64,000 nucleotides of DNA from NCBI GenBank assembly GCA_017745595.1, contig WMBV01000011.1, positions 85,191-149,190 of the forward strand, in the 5' to 3' direction. The notes under the pieces were generated by a model, which had not been told where the DNA came from, made no database searches, and worked only from the letters and a program-made list of their open reading frames with translations. Below are positions 16,882 to 25,232 of the stretch, one piece after another (within the stretch, counting starts at the first letter, position 1; each line of letters begins with the position of its first letter). Source of the DNA: Bordetella petrii (GTDB lineage: Bacteria > Pseudomonadota > Gammaproteobacteria > Burkholderiales > Burkholderiaceae_B). A program made the translations under genes and the position numbers.

Positions 16882-17763
16882 ATGAACAGCACACCTTCGA
16901 CATTGGCCCTGCCGCCGGGCTCTTGCGACAGCCATACCCATGTGTTTCTCGATCCGCGCGAGTATCCCTGGTCGCCGGCGCGCCGCTACACGCCGCCGCC
17001 GGCCTCGATCGACGCGCTGTGCCAGTGGCACGACGCGCTGGGCATCGAACGCGTGGTGATCGTGCAGCCCAGCGTCTACGCGGCCGACAACGCGGCCACG
17101 CTGCAGGCCTTGCGGGTGTTGGGCCGGCGGCGCGCGCGGGGCGTCGCGGTCATCGACGACGGCATGGCCGAGGCCGGACTGGACGCCATGCACGAACTGG
17201 GCGTGCGCGGCGTGCGCGTGAACCTGGAGATCGACCAGGCCAGCGATGCCGGCGCGGCCACGGCGCAGTTGCGCCGCACCGCCGCGCGGGTGGCGCGCCT
17301 GGGCTGGCACGTGCAGGTCTATGCCAACCTGCCCCTGCTGGCGGCCTGCGCCGACGTGCTGGCCGCCCTGCCCGTGCCCGTCGTGCTGGACCACTATGCC
17401 GGCGCGCACGCCGCCGGCGGCGTGCGGCAGCCCGGCTTGCAGGCGGTGCTGGCGCTGGTGAAGGGCGGCAATGCCTACGTGAAATTGTCGGCCCCTTATC
17501 GGCTGTCGCGGGCGCAGGATTTCAGCGACATGGAACCGCTGGCGCGCCTGTTCATGGACACGCGGGCAGACCGCATGGTGTGGGGCAGCGACTGGCCGCA
17601 TCCGCAGCCCGGCACACGCCCCGACCCGCACGAGATCAGCCCGCCTTTCGAAGTGGATTCGGGGCGCGTGCTCGATGCGCTGCGCGCGTGGGCGCCCGAC
17701 GACGCGGTATTTCGCCGCATTCTGGTGGACAACCCGGCGCGTCTGTACGACTTCGACGGTTGA
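16882..17763 (+). CDS. Amidohydrolase (2-pyrone-4,6-dicarboxylate hydrolase-like, COG3618)
   Basis: A 293-residue metal-dependent hydrolase. The N-terminus has CDSHTHVF (HxH metal pair), the middle VVLDHYAGAH and the C-terminus WGSDWPHPQP (metal aspartate), ending in ILVDNPARLYDF; this set is the signature of the TIM-barrel amidohydrolases related to LigI. They hydrolyse lactones or amides of carboxylic acids. The start ATG at 16882 gives MNSTPSTLALPPGSCDSHTH; no strong ribosome site is visible, and an upstream in-frame ATG at 16753 would run through the Fur-like site and lacks family match. It precedes a TRAP transporter by 44 nt and is paralogous to the gene at 51837-52742. Confidence 0.85.
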   Translation: MNSTPSTLALPPGSCDSHTHVFLDPREYPWSPARRYTPPPASIDALCQWHDALGIERVVIVQPSVYAADNAATLQALRVLGRRRARGVAVIDDGMAEAGLDAMHELGVRGVRVNLEIDQASDAGAATAQLRRTAARVARLGWHVQVYANLPLLAACADVLAALPVPVVLDHYAGAHAAGGVRQPGLQAVLALVKGGNAYVKLSAPYRLSRAQDFSDMEPLARLFMDTRADRMVWGSDWPHPQPGTRPDPHEISPPFEVDSGRVLDALRAWAPDDAVFRRILVDNPARLYDFDG

Positions 17764-17806
17764 GGCCAGGCCCGCCATCCAGACAAAACACAAAAAGGAG
17801 ACAAGC

Positions 17807-18805
17807 ATGAACAAGAGACACTTCATTTCGGCCGCCGCGCTGGCCCTGGCCTGCGCCGCTTTCGGCGGCGCGCAGGCGCAGCCCACGACGATCAAGCTCG
17901 GCTGGCCCACTTCGGACAGCGCCACGGACCCGCTGGCCATGGGCGCGCGCGCGTTCAAGCAAGCCCTGGAGCGGCAGTCCAACGGAGCCATGCAGGTCCA
18001 GTTGTATCCGAACCGCCAGTTGGGCGACGATAAGCAGCTGGTAGAGGGCGTGCGCTTCGGCACGGTGGACGCGGCCGTGGTCACCAACGCGGTCACGGCG
18101 CAGACCGAGCCCGCCTTCGGCGTGCTGGACCTGCCCTTCCTGTTCGAAAGCGACGTCCATGTCCAGAAGGTGCTGGACGGGGCCGTGGGCGCCGAACTGG
18201 CCAAGCGCATGGCGGCCAAGGGCGTCGTGGTGCTGGGCTATTTCGAGGGCGGCTTCCGCAGCCTGATCAACAACAAGCACCCGGTGGCGCAGCCGGCCGA
18301 CATGAGCGGCATCAAGGTGCGCGTGATGCAGAATCCGATCTACATCGACCTGGTCAATGACCTGGGCGGCGCGGCGGTGCCCATGGCCTGGGGCGAGACG
18401 ATCACGGCGCTCCAGCAGGGCACGATCGAAGGGCTGGAATTGCCGATTGCGCTGATCGAGCCGCTTAAAGTCAGCGAATTCGCCAAGTACCTGTCGCTGA
18501 CCAACCATACCTTCACGGCGTACGAACTGTTGATGGGCAAGCGCCTGCTGGACAGGTTGACGGAACAGCAGCAGGCCTGGGTGCGGGCCGCCGCCAAAGA
18601 GGCGGTGCTGGAGCAGCGCCAGGGCATGGCCGGCCAGACGCCGCGGGCGCTGGCCAGCCTGGAAAAGACCGAAATGAAGGTCAACCCCATCGCCGATGTC
18701 GCCGCGTTCCGCAAGGCCGTCGAGCCGATCTACGAAAAGGCCCGCAAGGCGGGACAGGGCGACTTGATCGACGCCGTGCAAGCCGCCGCGCCCGCCGCGA
18801 AATGA
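17807..18805 (+). CDS. TRAP transporter periplasmic receptor (DctP family)
   Basis: A 332-residue solute receptor. Residues 1-25 form a signal peptide ending AQAQ. The mature part begins TTIKLGWPTSDSATDPLAMG and includes the DctP-type LYPNRQLGDDKQLVEGVRFG, VLDLPFLFES, SGIKVRVMQNPIYIDL (the arginine that salt-bridges the ligand carboxylate in TRAP receptors) and AVPMAWGETITALQQGTIEG. CAAAAAGGAG precedes the ATG. Transcribed with the amidohydrolase upstream and DctQ/DctM downstream, so the substrate is probably a carboxylic acid that the amidohydrolase acts on or produces. Confidence 0.92.
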   Translation: MNKRHFISAAALALACAAFGGAQAQPTTIKLGWPTSDSATDPLAMGARAFKQALERQSNGAMQVQLYPNRQLGDDKQLVEGVRFGTVDAAVVTNAVTAQTEPAFGVLDLPFLFESDVHVQKVLDGAVGAELAKRMAAKGVVVLGYFEGGFRSLINNKHPVAQPADMSGIKVRVMQNPIYIDLVNDLGGAAVPMAWGETITALQQGTIEGLELPIALIEPLKVSEFAKYLSLTNHTFTAYELLMGKRLLDRLTEQQQAWVRAAAKEAVLEQRQGMAGQTPRALASLEKTEMKVNPIADVAAFRKAVEPIYEKARKAGQGDLIDAVQAAAPAAK

Positions 18806-19293
18806 GGGCGGCCATGGAGGGGGTGGCGACGGCCACCCGGTGGGCCGTGCGCGCGCTCACCGTACTGATGCTGGCGTCGCTGGCGGTGCAGGTATTCATG
18901 CGGTCGGCGCTGAACGCCCCGCCGTCCTGGACCGAGGAAGTGGCGCTGCTGGCCTTCAGCTGGACCGCGTTGCTGGGCCTGGCCTACGGCGTGCGCGAGG
19001 GCATCCACGTGCGCATGGATATCCTGCTGGATGCGCTGCCGCCGATGCCGCGCCGCTGGGCCGAACGGCTGGTGCTGGGCATCATCGCCTTCATCGGCCT
19101 GTACCTGGCCGTGGCGGGCTGGCACTACACCGAAAGCGCCATCGGCATCACTTCCGCCGCCACCGGCTATCCCATGCCATTGCTGTATGCCAGCTGCGTG
19201 GTCAGCGGGGCCCTGGTCGCCCTGTTCGCCCTCGAGCGCCTGGCGCTGGGCGCGCGGGCCGGCATCGATCCCGATCCCACCGAGGCCGCGTAA
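18802..19293 (+). CDS. TRAP transporter small permease (DctQ family)
   Basis: A 163-residue protein with four membrane segments, normal for DctQ. The family motif appears as PPSWTEEVALLAFSWTALLG after the first segment, and GVREGIHVRMDILLDALPP in the loop. The ATG overlaps the receptor stop (ATGA), so translation is coupled. It forms the membrane complex with DctM encoded next. Confidence 0.9.
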   Translation: MRAAMEGVATATRWAVRALTVLMLASLAVQVFMRSALNAPPSWTEEVALLAFSWTALLGLAYGVREGIHVRMDILLDALPPMPRRWAERLVLGIIAFIGLYLAVAGWHYTESAIGITSAATGYPMPLLYASCVVSGALVALFALERLALGARAGIDPDPTEAA

Positions 19294-20564
19294 TGAGCGC
19301 CGTCGCGGGAATTCTGTCGCTGGGTTTCGCGGCATTGGTGCTGATGGGCGTGCCCTTCGCGTTCGCACTGGCGCTGTGCGTGATCGCGGCCATCACCGTG
19401 ACCGGCATGGACCCGATGCTGCTGCCGCAGACGCTGATGGCGGGCACGCAGAGCTTCAGCCTGCTGGCGATTCCGTTCTTCATGCTGGCGGGCGAGATCA
19501 TGTCGGCCGGCGGGCTGTCGCGCCGGCTCGTCAATGTCGCCGACGTGTTCGTGCGCCACCTGCCGGGCGGACTGGGGCTGGTCGCGATCCTGGCCGCGGT
19601 GGTCTTCGCGGCCATCAGCGGCTCGGCGCCGGCCACCACGGCGGCCATCGGCGCGGTCATGATCCCGGCCATGGCCGAGCGCGGCTATTCCCGGGCCTAT
19701 GCCACCGCCCTGTGCGTGTCGGCCGGCGTGCTGGCGCCGCTGATCCCGCCATCCATCGCCTTCGTCATCTGGGGCGTGATCGCCGAACAGTCGATCGTCA
19801 AGCTGTTCTTGTCCGGCGTACTGCCCGGCCTGCTGATGGCCGGCGGCATGGCGGCCCTGGTGCTGCTGCATGCGCGGCGCGCCGGCATCGCGTGCAGCCC
19901 GCGCGCCAGCGGCCGCGAGATTCTTACCGCCCTGCGCGAAGGCGTGTGGGTGCTGCTGGCGCCGGTCATCGTGCTGGGCGGCATCTACCTGGGCATGTTC
20001 ACACCGACCGAGGCGGCGGTGGTCGCCTGCCTGTACGCGCTGCCCGTCGCGCTGTTCGTCGAACGGTCGCTGAAAATCTCGCAACTGGGCGGCATCATCA
20101 CGCGCGCGATTTCCACCACGGCCCTGGTGCTGGCCATCGTCGGCTTCTCGCAGGGTTTCGGCGTGCTGGTGGCGCAAGAGCAGCTGGCGCCCGCCCTGAC
20201 GTCCTGGCTGGCCGACCACATCCACACCAAATGGCTGATGCTGGCCGTGCTGAATGTGGGCTTCTTCCTGCTGGCGGCGGTGATGGACGAGGTGGCCATC
20301 ATGGTGATCCTGGGCCCCATGCTGATCGCCATCGCGCACCAGTACGGGGTCGATCCGATCCATTTCGGCAGCATGATCGTGACCAATGTGGCAATAGGCA
20401 TGGCCGCCCCGCCTATCGGCTACTGCCTGTTCATCGGCATGGCGATCAGCAAGCTGAAGCTGTGGGATGTGGGACGCGCGATCATGCCCTTCGTGCTGAT
20501 GATGGTTGTCGTGCTGTTCCTGGTGACCTACGTGCCGGCGTTCTCCCTGGCCCTGGTGCGATGA
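19293..20564 (+). CDS. TRAP transporter large permease (DctM family)
   Basis: A 423-residue polytopic permease with about twelve hydrophobic segments. Typical DctM stretches are LLAIPFFMLAGEIMSAGGLS, VFAAISGSAPATTAAIGAVM, SAGVLAPLIPPSIAFVIWG and GMFTPTEAAVVACLYAL. Its ATG shares one base with the dctQ stop (TAATG). It imports the solute with a sodium or proton gradient. Last gene of the amidohydrolase/TRAP operon; the next gene begins 110 nt later. Confidence 0.93.
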   Translation: MSAVAGILSLGFAALVLMGVPFAFALALCVIAAITVTGMDPMLLPQTLMAGTQSFSLLAIPFFMLAGEIMSAGGLSRRLVNVADVFVRHLPGGLGLVAILAAVVFAAISGSAPATTAAIGAVMIPAMAERGYSRAYATALCVSAGVLAPLIPPSIAFVIWGVIAEQSIVKLFLSGVLPGLLMAGGMAALVLLHARRAGIACSPRASGREILTALREGVWVLLAPVIVLGGIYLGMFTPTEAAVVACLYALPVALFVERSLKISQLGGIITRAISTTALVLAIVGFSQGFGVLVAQEQLAPALTSWLADHIHTKWLMLAVLNVGFFLLAAVMDEVAIMVILGPMLIAIAHQYGVDPIHFGSMIVTNVAIGMAAPPIGYCLFIGMAISKLKLWDVGRAIMPFVLMMVVVLFLVTYVPAFSLALVR

Positions 20565-20674
20565 CGCGGCGGCGCGGCGCTTGCCGCGCCCGCCGATATT
20601 GAGTACGGTCGTGTTCAGCGCCGCCGCAGCCGCACGGCGCCCCTCGCCGTCCGTACCGCTCCGGAGCCCGCGCC

Positions 20675-21502
20675 ATGACCTCATCCCCCGCCGCCGCCTG
20701 CGCGGCCTTTCGCGCCCTGCACGAACAAGGCTGCTTCATCCTGCCCAATCCCTGGGACGTGGGCAGCGCGCGCTATCTGCATAGCCTGGGGTTCAAGGCG
20801 CTGGCCACCACCAGCTCGGGCATGGCCTGGTCGCAGGGGCAGCCCGACGGCGGGGCCGGCCTGGAAGCGGTGCTGGCGCACCTGCGCACCATGGCGGCCG
20901 CCACGCCCCTGCCGCTGAACGCCGATTTCGAGAACGGCTACGCGGCCGACGCCGACGGCGTGGCGCGCAATGTGCGCCGGGCGGTGGATACCGGCGTGGC
21001 GGGCCTGTCGATCGAAGACTCCACCGGCAATCCGGCCGATCCGCTGTTTCCCATCGAGGTCGCCGTAGACCGCCTGCGCGCCGCGCGCCGCGCCATCGAC
21101 GGGGCGGGCAGCGGCACCCTGCTGGTGGGCCGCGCCGAAAACTTCTTTGCCGGCCGCCCCGACCTGGACGACGCGATCGCCCGCCTGCGGGCCTATGCCG
21201 ATGCCGGTGCCGACTGCCTGTATGCGCCCGGCATCCGCACCCGCGAACAGATCGCCGCGGTGGTGGCGGCCGTGGCGCCCAAGCCGGTGAACCTGCTGGT
21301 CGGCGCGACTAGCGAACTTGGCCTGGACGACATCGCCGCGCTGGGCGTGCGCCGCATCAGCGTGGGCGGCGCGCTGGCGCGCTCGGCCTGGGGCGGCTTC
21401 ATGCAGGCCGCGCAAGCGCTGGCGCAGGGCCGCCTGGACACCGCGTTCGCCGGCGCGGCCGCGGGCAATCAACTGAACGCGCTATTTGCGCCGCGCCCCT
21501 GA
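20675..21502 (+). CDS. Isocitrate lyase / phosphoenolpyruvate mutase family protein
   Basis: A 275-residue ICL/PEPM-family TIM barrel. Seen: CFILPNPWDVGSARYLHSLG, ALATTSSGMAWSQG, LPLNADFENGYAADADGVAR (metal-binding acid residues), GVAGLSIEDSTGN and the late AGADCLYAPGIRTREQI. It lacks the KRCGH loop that holds the catalytic cysteine in isocitrate/methylisocitrate lyases, so it belongs with the PEP-mutase/oxaloacetate-hydrolase-like branch. It contrasts with the gene at 53822, which keeps KRCGH. It stands 110 nt after the TRAP genes with CCGGAG upstream of the ATG and may or may not be cotranscribed with them. Substrate unknown. Confidence 0.82.
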   Translation: MTSSPAAACAAFRALHEQGCFILPNPWDVGSARYLHSLGFKALATTSSGMAWSQGQPDGGAGLEAVLAHLRTMAAATPLPLNADFENGYAADADGVARNVRRAVDTGVAGLSIEDSTGNPADPLFPIEVAVDRLRAARRAIDGAGSGTLLVGRAENFFAGRPDLDDAIARLRAYADAGADCLYAPGIRTREQIAAVVAAVAPKPVNLLVGATSELGLDDIAALGVRRISVGGALARSAWGGFMQAAQALAQGRLDTAFAGAAAGNQLNALFAPRP

Positions 21503-21608
21503 TTGCGGCGGCGGAAATCAGCGGCAAGAATGCGAGTGCCGGCGGACGCGGCGATGGCTAGACTGGGATCACTGCGCCACACGCGCCCGCACTCCAAGGA
21601 ACCCGACC

Positions 21609-22106
21609 ATGTCATACGCATACAAAACCATTGCCTCGCCCGTGGGCCTATTGACGCTGGTGGCCAGGCAATCCCGGCTGGCCGCCATTTTGTGGGAAAA
21701 CGACAAGCCCGGCCGCGTGCGCCTGGGGCCCCTGCATGAAGACCCGCGGCACCCCGTGCTGCGGGAAGCCGAGAGCCAGCTGGAAGAGTACTTCGCCGGC
21801 CGCCGCAGCCAGTTCGACCTGCCGCTGGATTTCCAGGGCACCGAATTCCAGAAACAGGTCTGGAATGCGCTGCTGACGATTCCCTACGGCCAGACGCGCA
21901 GCTATCGCGACATTGCGATGCAGATCGGCCGCGACAAGGCCGTGCGCGCGGTGGGCGCCGCCAACGGGCGCAATCCGCTTTCCATCGTGGCGCCCTGCCA
22001 TCGCGTGGTGGGCGCCTCGGGCAACCTGACCGGCTTTGCCGGCGGGCTGCGCGCCAAGGCCTTGCTGCTGGCGCTGGAAAACGGCCAGGCCGGGCGGGCC
22101 GCATGA
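21609..22106 (+). CDS. ogt: Methylated-DNA--[protein]-cysteine S-methyltransferase
   Basis: A 165-residue O6-alkylguanine-DNA alkyltransferase. The active-site PCHRV is at residues 129-133 with the acceptor Cys130; TEFQKQVWNALLTIPYGQTR is the DNA-binding helix-turn-helix region and GFAGGLRAKALLLALE the C-terminal helix. It repairs O6-methylguanine and O4-methylthymine by suicide transfer. The ATG at 21609 follows AAGGAA. Its stop overlaps the start of the 3-methyladenine glycosylase gene by 4 nt (ATGA), forming an alkylation-repair pair. No Ada regulatory domain is present. Confidence 0.93.
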   Translation: MSYAYKTIASPVGLLTLVARQSRLAAILWENDKPGRVRLGPLHEDPRHPVLREAESQLEEYFAGRRSQFDLPLDFQGTEFQKQVWNALLTIPYGQTRSYRDIAMQIGRDKAVRAVGAANGRNPLSIVAPCHRVVGASGNLTGFAGGLRAKALLLALENGQAGRAA

Positions 22107-22708
22107 GCCCCGCCAGCAGTGTCATCATCGGCGCCGACGGCCTGGCGCGGCCGCCCTGGGCCGCGACCGACCCCTTGCTGCGCGATTACTACGATACCGA
22201 ATGGGGCATGCCGGTGCGCGATGAACACGGCATGTACGAACGGCTGAGCCTGGAATGCTTTCAGTCGGGGCTGTCGTGGGCCACCATCCTGCGCAAGCGC
22301 GAGGCTTTCCGGGCGGCGTTCCGCCAGTTCGATCCGGACGCCGTGGCGGCGTTCTCGGCGGCCGACGTCGAGCGCCTGCTGGCCGACAGCGGCATCGTGC
22401 GCAACCGCGCCAAGATCCTGGCCACCATTAATAACGCGGCGGCCACCATCGCGCTGCGGCGCGACGGCGGGCTGGTGGATTTCATCTGGTCTTTCCAGCC
22501 CGCGGCCACGCCCGCGCCGCGCACCCTGGCAGAAATTCCCACGGTGTCCGACGCGTCCACGGCCCTGAGCAAGGCCCTGCGCCAGCGCGGCTTTTCTTTC
22601 GTGGGCCCGACCACCATGCACGCCCTGATGGAAGCCACCGGCATCATCGACACCCATCTGGTCGACAGCCACCGGCGCGGCAGCTCGGGAGTCTGGCCGC
22701 GGCGCTGA
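22103..22708 (+). CDS. tag: DNA-3-methyladenine glycosylase I (Tag family) lacking the zinc-snap ligands
   Basis: A 201-residue protein that aligns along its length with E. coli Tag: YYDTEWGMPVRDEHGMYERL, FQSGLSWATILRKREAFR, GIVRNRAKILATINNA, VDFIWSFQP and ALSKALRQRGFSFVGPTT. Tag excises 3-methyladenine from DNA. The zinc site of E. coli Tag (Cys4, His17, His175, Cys179) is mostly absent: the matching positions here are Pro17, Tyr30, His185 and Ser189. The catalytic Glu region and base pocket (ECFQSGLSW) are kept, so activity is plausible without zinc. Translationally coupled to ogt. A hairpin repeat follows 40 nt after the stop. Confidence 0.87.
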   Translation: MSPASSVIIGADGLARPPWAATDPLLRDYYDTEWGMPVRDEHGMYERLSLECFQSGLSWATILRKREAFRAAFRQFDPDAVAAFSAADVERLLADSGIVRNRAKILATINNAAATIALRRDGGLVDFIWSFQPAATPAPRTLAEIPTVSDASTALSKALRQRGFSFVGPTTMHALMEATGIIDTHLVDSHRRGSSGVWPRR

Positions 22709-22747
22709 CGCGGCCCGGGGTGTTTCAAGTAGTGTTCCAGGTTTCCA

Positions 22748-22839
22748 GGTGTCTGACTCCCGCAGGGTGTCAGACACCGCTGATCGGCCGCCAATCTCAG
22801 CACGGTCGGTGTCTGACACCCTGGCGGGAGTCAGACACC
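22748..22839. repeat. Paired-hairpin dispersed repeat, copy 3
   Basis: Inverted repeats at 22748-22778 (GGTGTCTGAC / GTCAGACACC) and 22808-22839 (GGTGTCTGAC / GTCAGACACC), 29 nt apart, between tag and the META-domain lipoprotein gene. Together with flanking bases it fills most of the 239-nt gap. Confidence 0.85.
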
Positions 22840-22947
22840 TGGCAAGGCCTGCCAAGAACACCCCCAAACGCCGCCGGCGGCCCATCCAACGCGTATTCGC
22901 GCCATAATCGGGTGTCGGCCCTCCAGGCCTTATCGCGGAGCACGACC

Positions 22948-23796
22948 ATGAAACACCTGATCGCCCGATTCTTCCTGGCCAGCGCCCTGGGGTTGCTGGC
23001 AGCCTGCGCCATGAACAACGACCGCAATTCCTCGACAGCCAGCCCGGCCTCTTCCAGCTCGTCGCGCGCCAGCTCGCCGGCCGACGGCCCCGCCTCTGCC
23101 GCCACGCTGGCCGCCTACCACTGGGACCTGACCCAGGCGCGCGATGCGAGCGGCGCCGCGCAATCGGACTGGGTGCCGCCCACCACGCGGCAGGGCGCAC
23201 CGCTGCGCCTGACCTTCGCCGACGGCCGCCTGGCGGTGTCCGGACTATGCAACCGCCTGGGCGCCAGCTACAGCGCCCAGGGCGAACAGCTGCGCATATC
23301 GCAGGTGGTCGGCACCATGATGGCCTGCCCCGAGCCGGGCCTGATGCAATATGAACAGGCGTTTTCCCAGCGCCTGCCGCAAGCCTCTACCTGGCGCATC
23401 GACGCCGGCCAAGACGCCCCCACGCTGACGCTGGGCTTCAGCGACGGCGCGCAATGGACGCTGGCGGGCACGCCCACCGACCAGACGCGGTTCGGCTCGG
23501 CCGGCCAGATCATGTTCCTGGAAGTGGCGGCGCAGCGCGTGCCCTGCTCGCACCCGCTGATCCCCGGCAAGCAATGCCTGAACGTGCGCGAGGTCCACTA
23601 CGACGCCCAGGGCCTGAAAACCGGCCACGGCGACTGGCAGGCGTTCTACAGCGACATCGAAGGCTATACGCACCAGCCGGGCGTGCGCAATGTGCTGCGC
23701 ATCCGGCGCTACGAGCGCCAGCAGGTGCCGGCCGACGCTTCGCGCTACGCCTACGTGCTGGACATGGTGGTGGAAAGCGCCCAGGAAGGCAAATAA
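22948..23796 (+). CDS. Lipoprotein with META (HslJ-like) and DUF4377 domains
   Basis: A 282-residue predicted outer-membrane or periplasmic lipoprotein. The signal is MKHLIARFFLASALGLLAAC with the lipobox cysteine at residue 20, followed by a serine/alanine-rich linker (~25-55). Residues ~58-165 resemble the META/HslJ domain (YHWDLTQA, LTFADGRLAVSGLCNRLGAS, VVGTMMACPE). The C-terminal ~100 residues match DUF4377 (CLNVREVHYDAQG, WQAFYSDIEGYTHQPGVRNV, LRIRRYERQ). The META plus DUF4377 pair is a known arrangement of unknown function; HslJ is linked to envelope stress and novobiocin resistance. Start chosen because it gives a clean lipoprotein signal. Monocistronic. Confidence 0.82.
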   Translation: MKHLIARFFLASALGLLAACAMNNDRNSSTASPASSSSSRASSPADGPASAATLAAYHWDLTQARDASGAAQSDWVPPTTRQGAPLRLTFADGRLAVSGLCNRLGASYSAQGEQLRISQVVGTMMACPEPGLMQYEQAFSQRLPQASTWRIDAGQDAPTLTLGFSDGAQWTLAGTPTDQTRFGSAGQIMFLEVAAQRVPCSHPLIPGKQCLNVREVHYDAQGLKTGHGDWQAFYSDIEGYTHQPGVRNVLRIRRYERQQVPADASRYAYVLDMVVESAQEGK

Positions 23797-23930
23797 AGCC
23801 GGCGGGCGCGCGCCGCCCCACCGGCGGCCGGCGCCGGCCCGGGCGGCGCGCGAGTTGATTCGCGTCATGGGCCCGGCCGGCGAACCGGGGCGAATATCGG
23901 CATAAACCTACTTACCCGCTCGTGCCCGCC

Positions 23931-24371
23931 ATGGCCTATCCCCTGTTGCTGATCCTGCATTTATTCGCCGCGGTGGCGTTCGCCGGCACGGTGTTTTTCG
24001 AAGTCGTCATGCTCGAGGGGGTGCGCAAGCACGTGCCGCGCGACGCCATGCGCATCATCGAGACCGCCATCGGGGCGCGGGTGCGCCGCGTGGTGCCCTG
24101 GATACTGCTGGCGCTCTATGGCGCCGGCCTGGGCCTGGCCTGGCAGCATCGCGCCGCCCTGGCACAACCGCTGGCCAGCAGTTTCGGGCTGCTGCTCAGC
24201 CTGAAAATCGTCCTGGCCGCCAGCGTGTTCGGCCATTTTCTCGTGGCCATGGCCCTGCAGCGCCGCGGCCGGCTGAACGGCCGCAATTCGCGCCGCATCC
24301 ACATCAGCGTGTTCTGCCATGTGGTGTTGATCCTGCTGCTGGCCAAGGCCATGTTCTACCTGCACTGGTAG
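23931..24371 (+). CDS. Small integral membrane protein (CopD-like)
   Basis: A 146-residue protein with four membrane segments: LLLILHLFAAVAFAGTVFFE, a segment around VPWILLALYGAGLGLA, one around GLLLSLKIVLAASVFGHFLV, and VVLILLLAKAMFYLHW at the end. Histidines sit in or at the edge of helices (LHLF, FGHF, FCHV), as in small CopD-like or heme-associated membrane proteins. ATG 23931 is chosen; a GTG at 23922 is in frame and neither has a good ribosome site. Neighbours give no clear clue; it converges on the tungstate transporter. Function unknown. Confidence 0.65.
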   Translation: MAYPLLLILHLFAAVAFAGTVFFEVVMLEGVRKHVPRDAMRIIETAIGARVRRVVPWILLALYGAGLGLAWQHRAALAQPLASSFGLLLSLKIVLAASVFGHFLVAMALQRRGRLNGRNSRRIHISVFCHVVLILLLAKAMFYLHW

Positions 24372-24413
24372 CGGCGGGCGCGGCCGGTGGCGCGCGCCCG
24401 GGCCGCGCCGGCA

Positions 24414-25232
24414 TTATTGGTTGGCGTTCGGGAAAAACAATTGCTGGCCATTGACCTTATAGCTGGCAATGGTGTCTTGGCCGGCCGGGGACGTGACCCA
24501 ATCGACGAACTGCTGCGCTTCCTTGGCCTTCACGTGCGGGAACTTGGCCGGGTTCACCACCATCACGCCGTACTGGTTGAACAGGCGCTTGTCGCCCTCC
24601 ACCAGCACTTTCAGATCGCCGGGGTTCTTGAAGCTGAGCCAGGTGCCGCGGTCGGACAGCACATAGGCATTCATCGACGACGCCATGTTCAGCGCCGGCC
24701 CCATGCCGCAACCACAGGCCTTGTAGCCCTTGCCCTGGTCTTCGACGTGCGCGGCCTTCCAGAAGCGCAGCTCGGCCGCGTGGGTGCCGCTCTTGTCGCC
24801 GCGCGACACGAAGGGCGCGTTTTCGTGGGCCAGCCTGGCCAGCGCCTTGACGATGTCATCGCCCTTCACGCCTGCCGGGTCGGCGGCCGGGCCGATCAGC
24901 ACGAAGTCGTTGTACATGACCGGATAGCGCTTGGTGGCATAGCCTTCGGCCACGAATTTCTCTTCGGCCACCTGGTCATGCACGAACAGCACATCGGCGT
25001 CGCCGCGGCGGGCCATGTCCAGTGCCTGGCCGGTGCCCTGCGCCACCACCTTGATGTCGATGCCGCTGGCCTGCTTGAACGCCGGCAACAGATGCCCGAA
25101 CAGGCCCGATTGCTCGGTGGACGTGGTGGACGCCATGACAATGGTCTCGGCGCGCGCCGCCGGCGCCGCTAGCACCGCGGCGGCCAGCAGCGCCGGCGCG
25201 GCGGCATGCAGGAATAGTCTGGACAGCTTCAT
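24414..25232 (-). CDS. tupA: Tungstate/molybdate-type ABC transporter periplasmic receptor (TupA-like)
   Basis: A 272-residue receptor. Residues 1-28 are a signal peptide (cleavage after ARA). The mature part starts IVMASTTSTEQSGLFGHLLP; TTSTE.SGL is the oxyanion-binding signature of TupA, and SRGDKSGTH (143-151) is the second anion loop. A third ligand loop reads KACGCGMGPALNMA (171-184) with two cysteines (173, 175) where the E/TGQGM sequence is common in TupA. The protein binds tungstate (or molybdate) for the permease and ATPase encoded upstream in the same operon; the ATG overlaps the ATPase stop. Next to a formate dehydrogenase operon, tungstate supply is the likely role. Confidence 0.85.
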   Translation of the reverse strand: MKLSRLFLHAAAPALLAAAVLAAPAARAETIVMASTTSTEQSGLFGHLLPAFKQASGIDIKVVAQGTGQALDMARRGDADVLFVHDQVAEEKFVAEGYATKRYPVMYNDFVLIGPAADPAGVKGDDIVKALARLAHENAPFVSRGDKSGTHAAELRFWKAAHVEDQGKGYKACGCGMGPALNMASSMNAYVLSDRGTWLSFKNPGDLKVLVEGDKRLFNQYGVMVVNPAKFPHVKAKEAQQFVDWVTSPAGQDTIASYKVNGQQLFFPNANQ

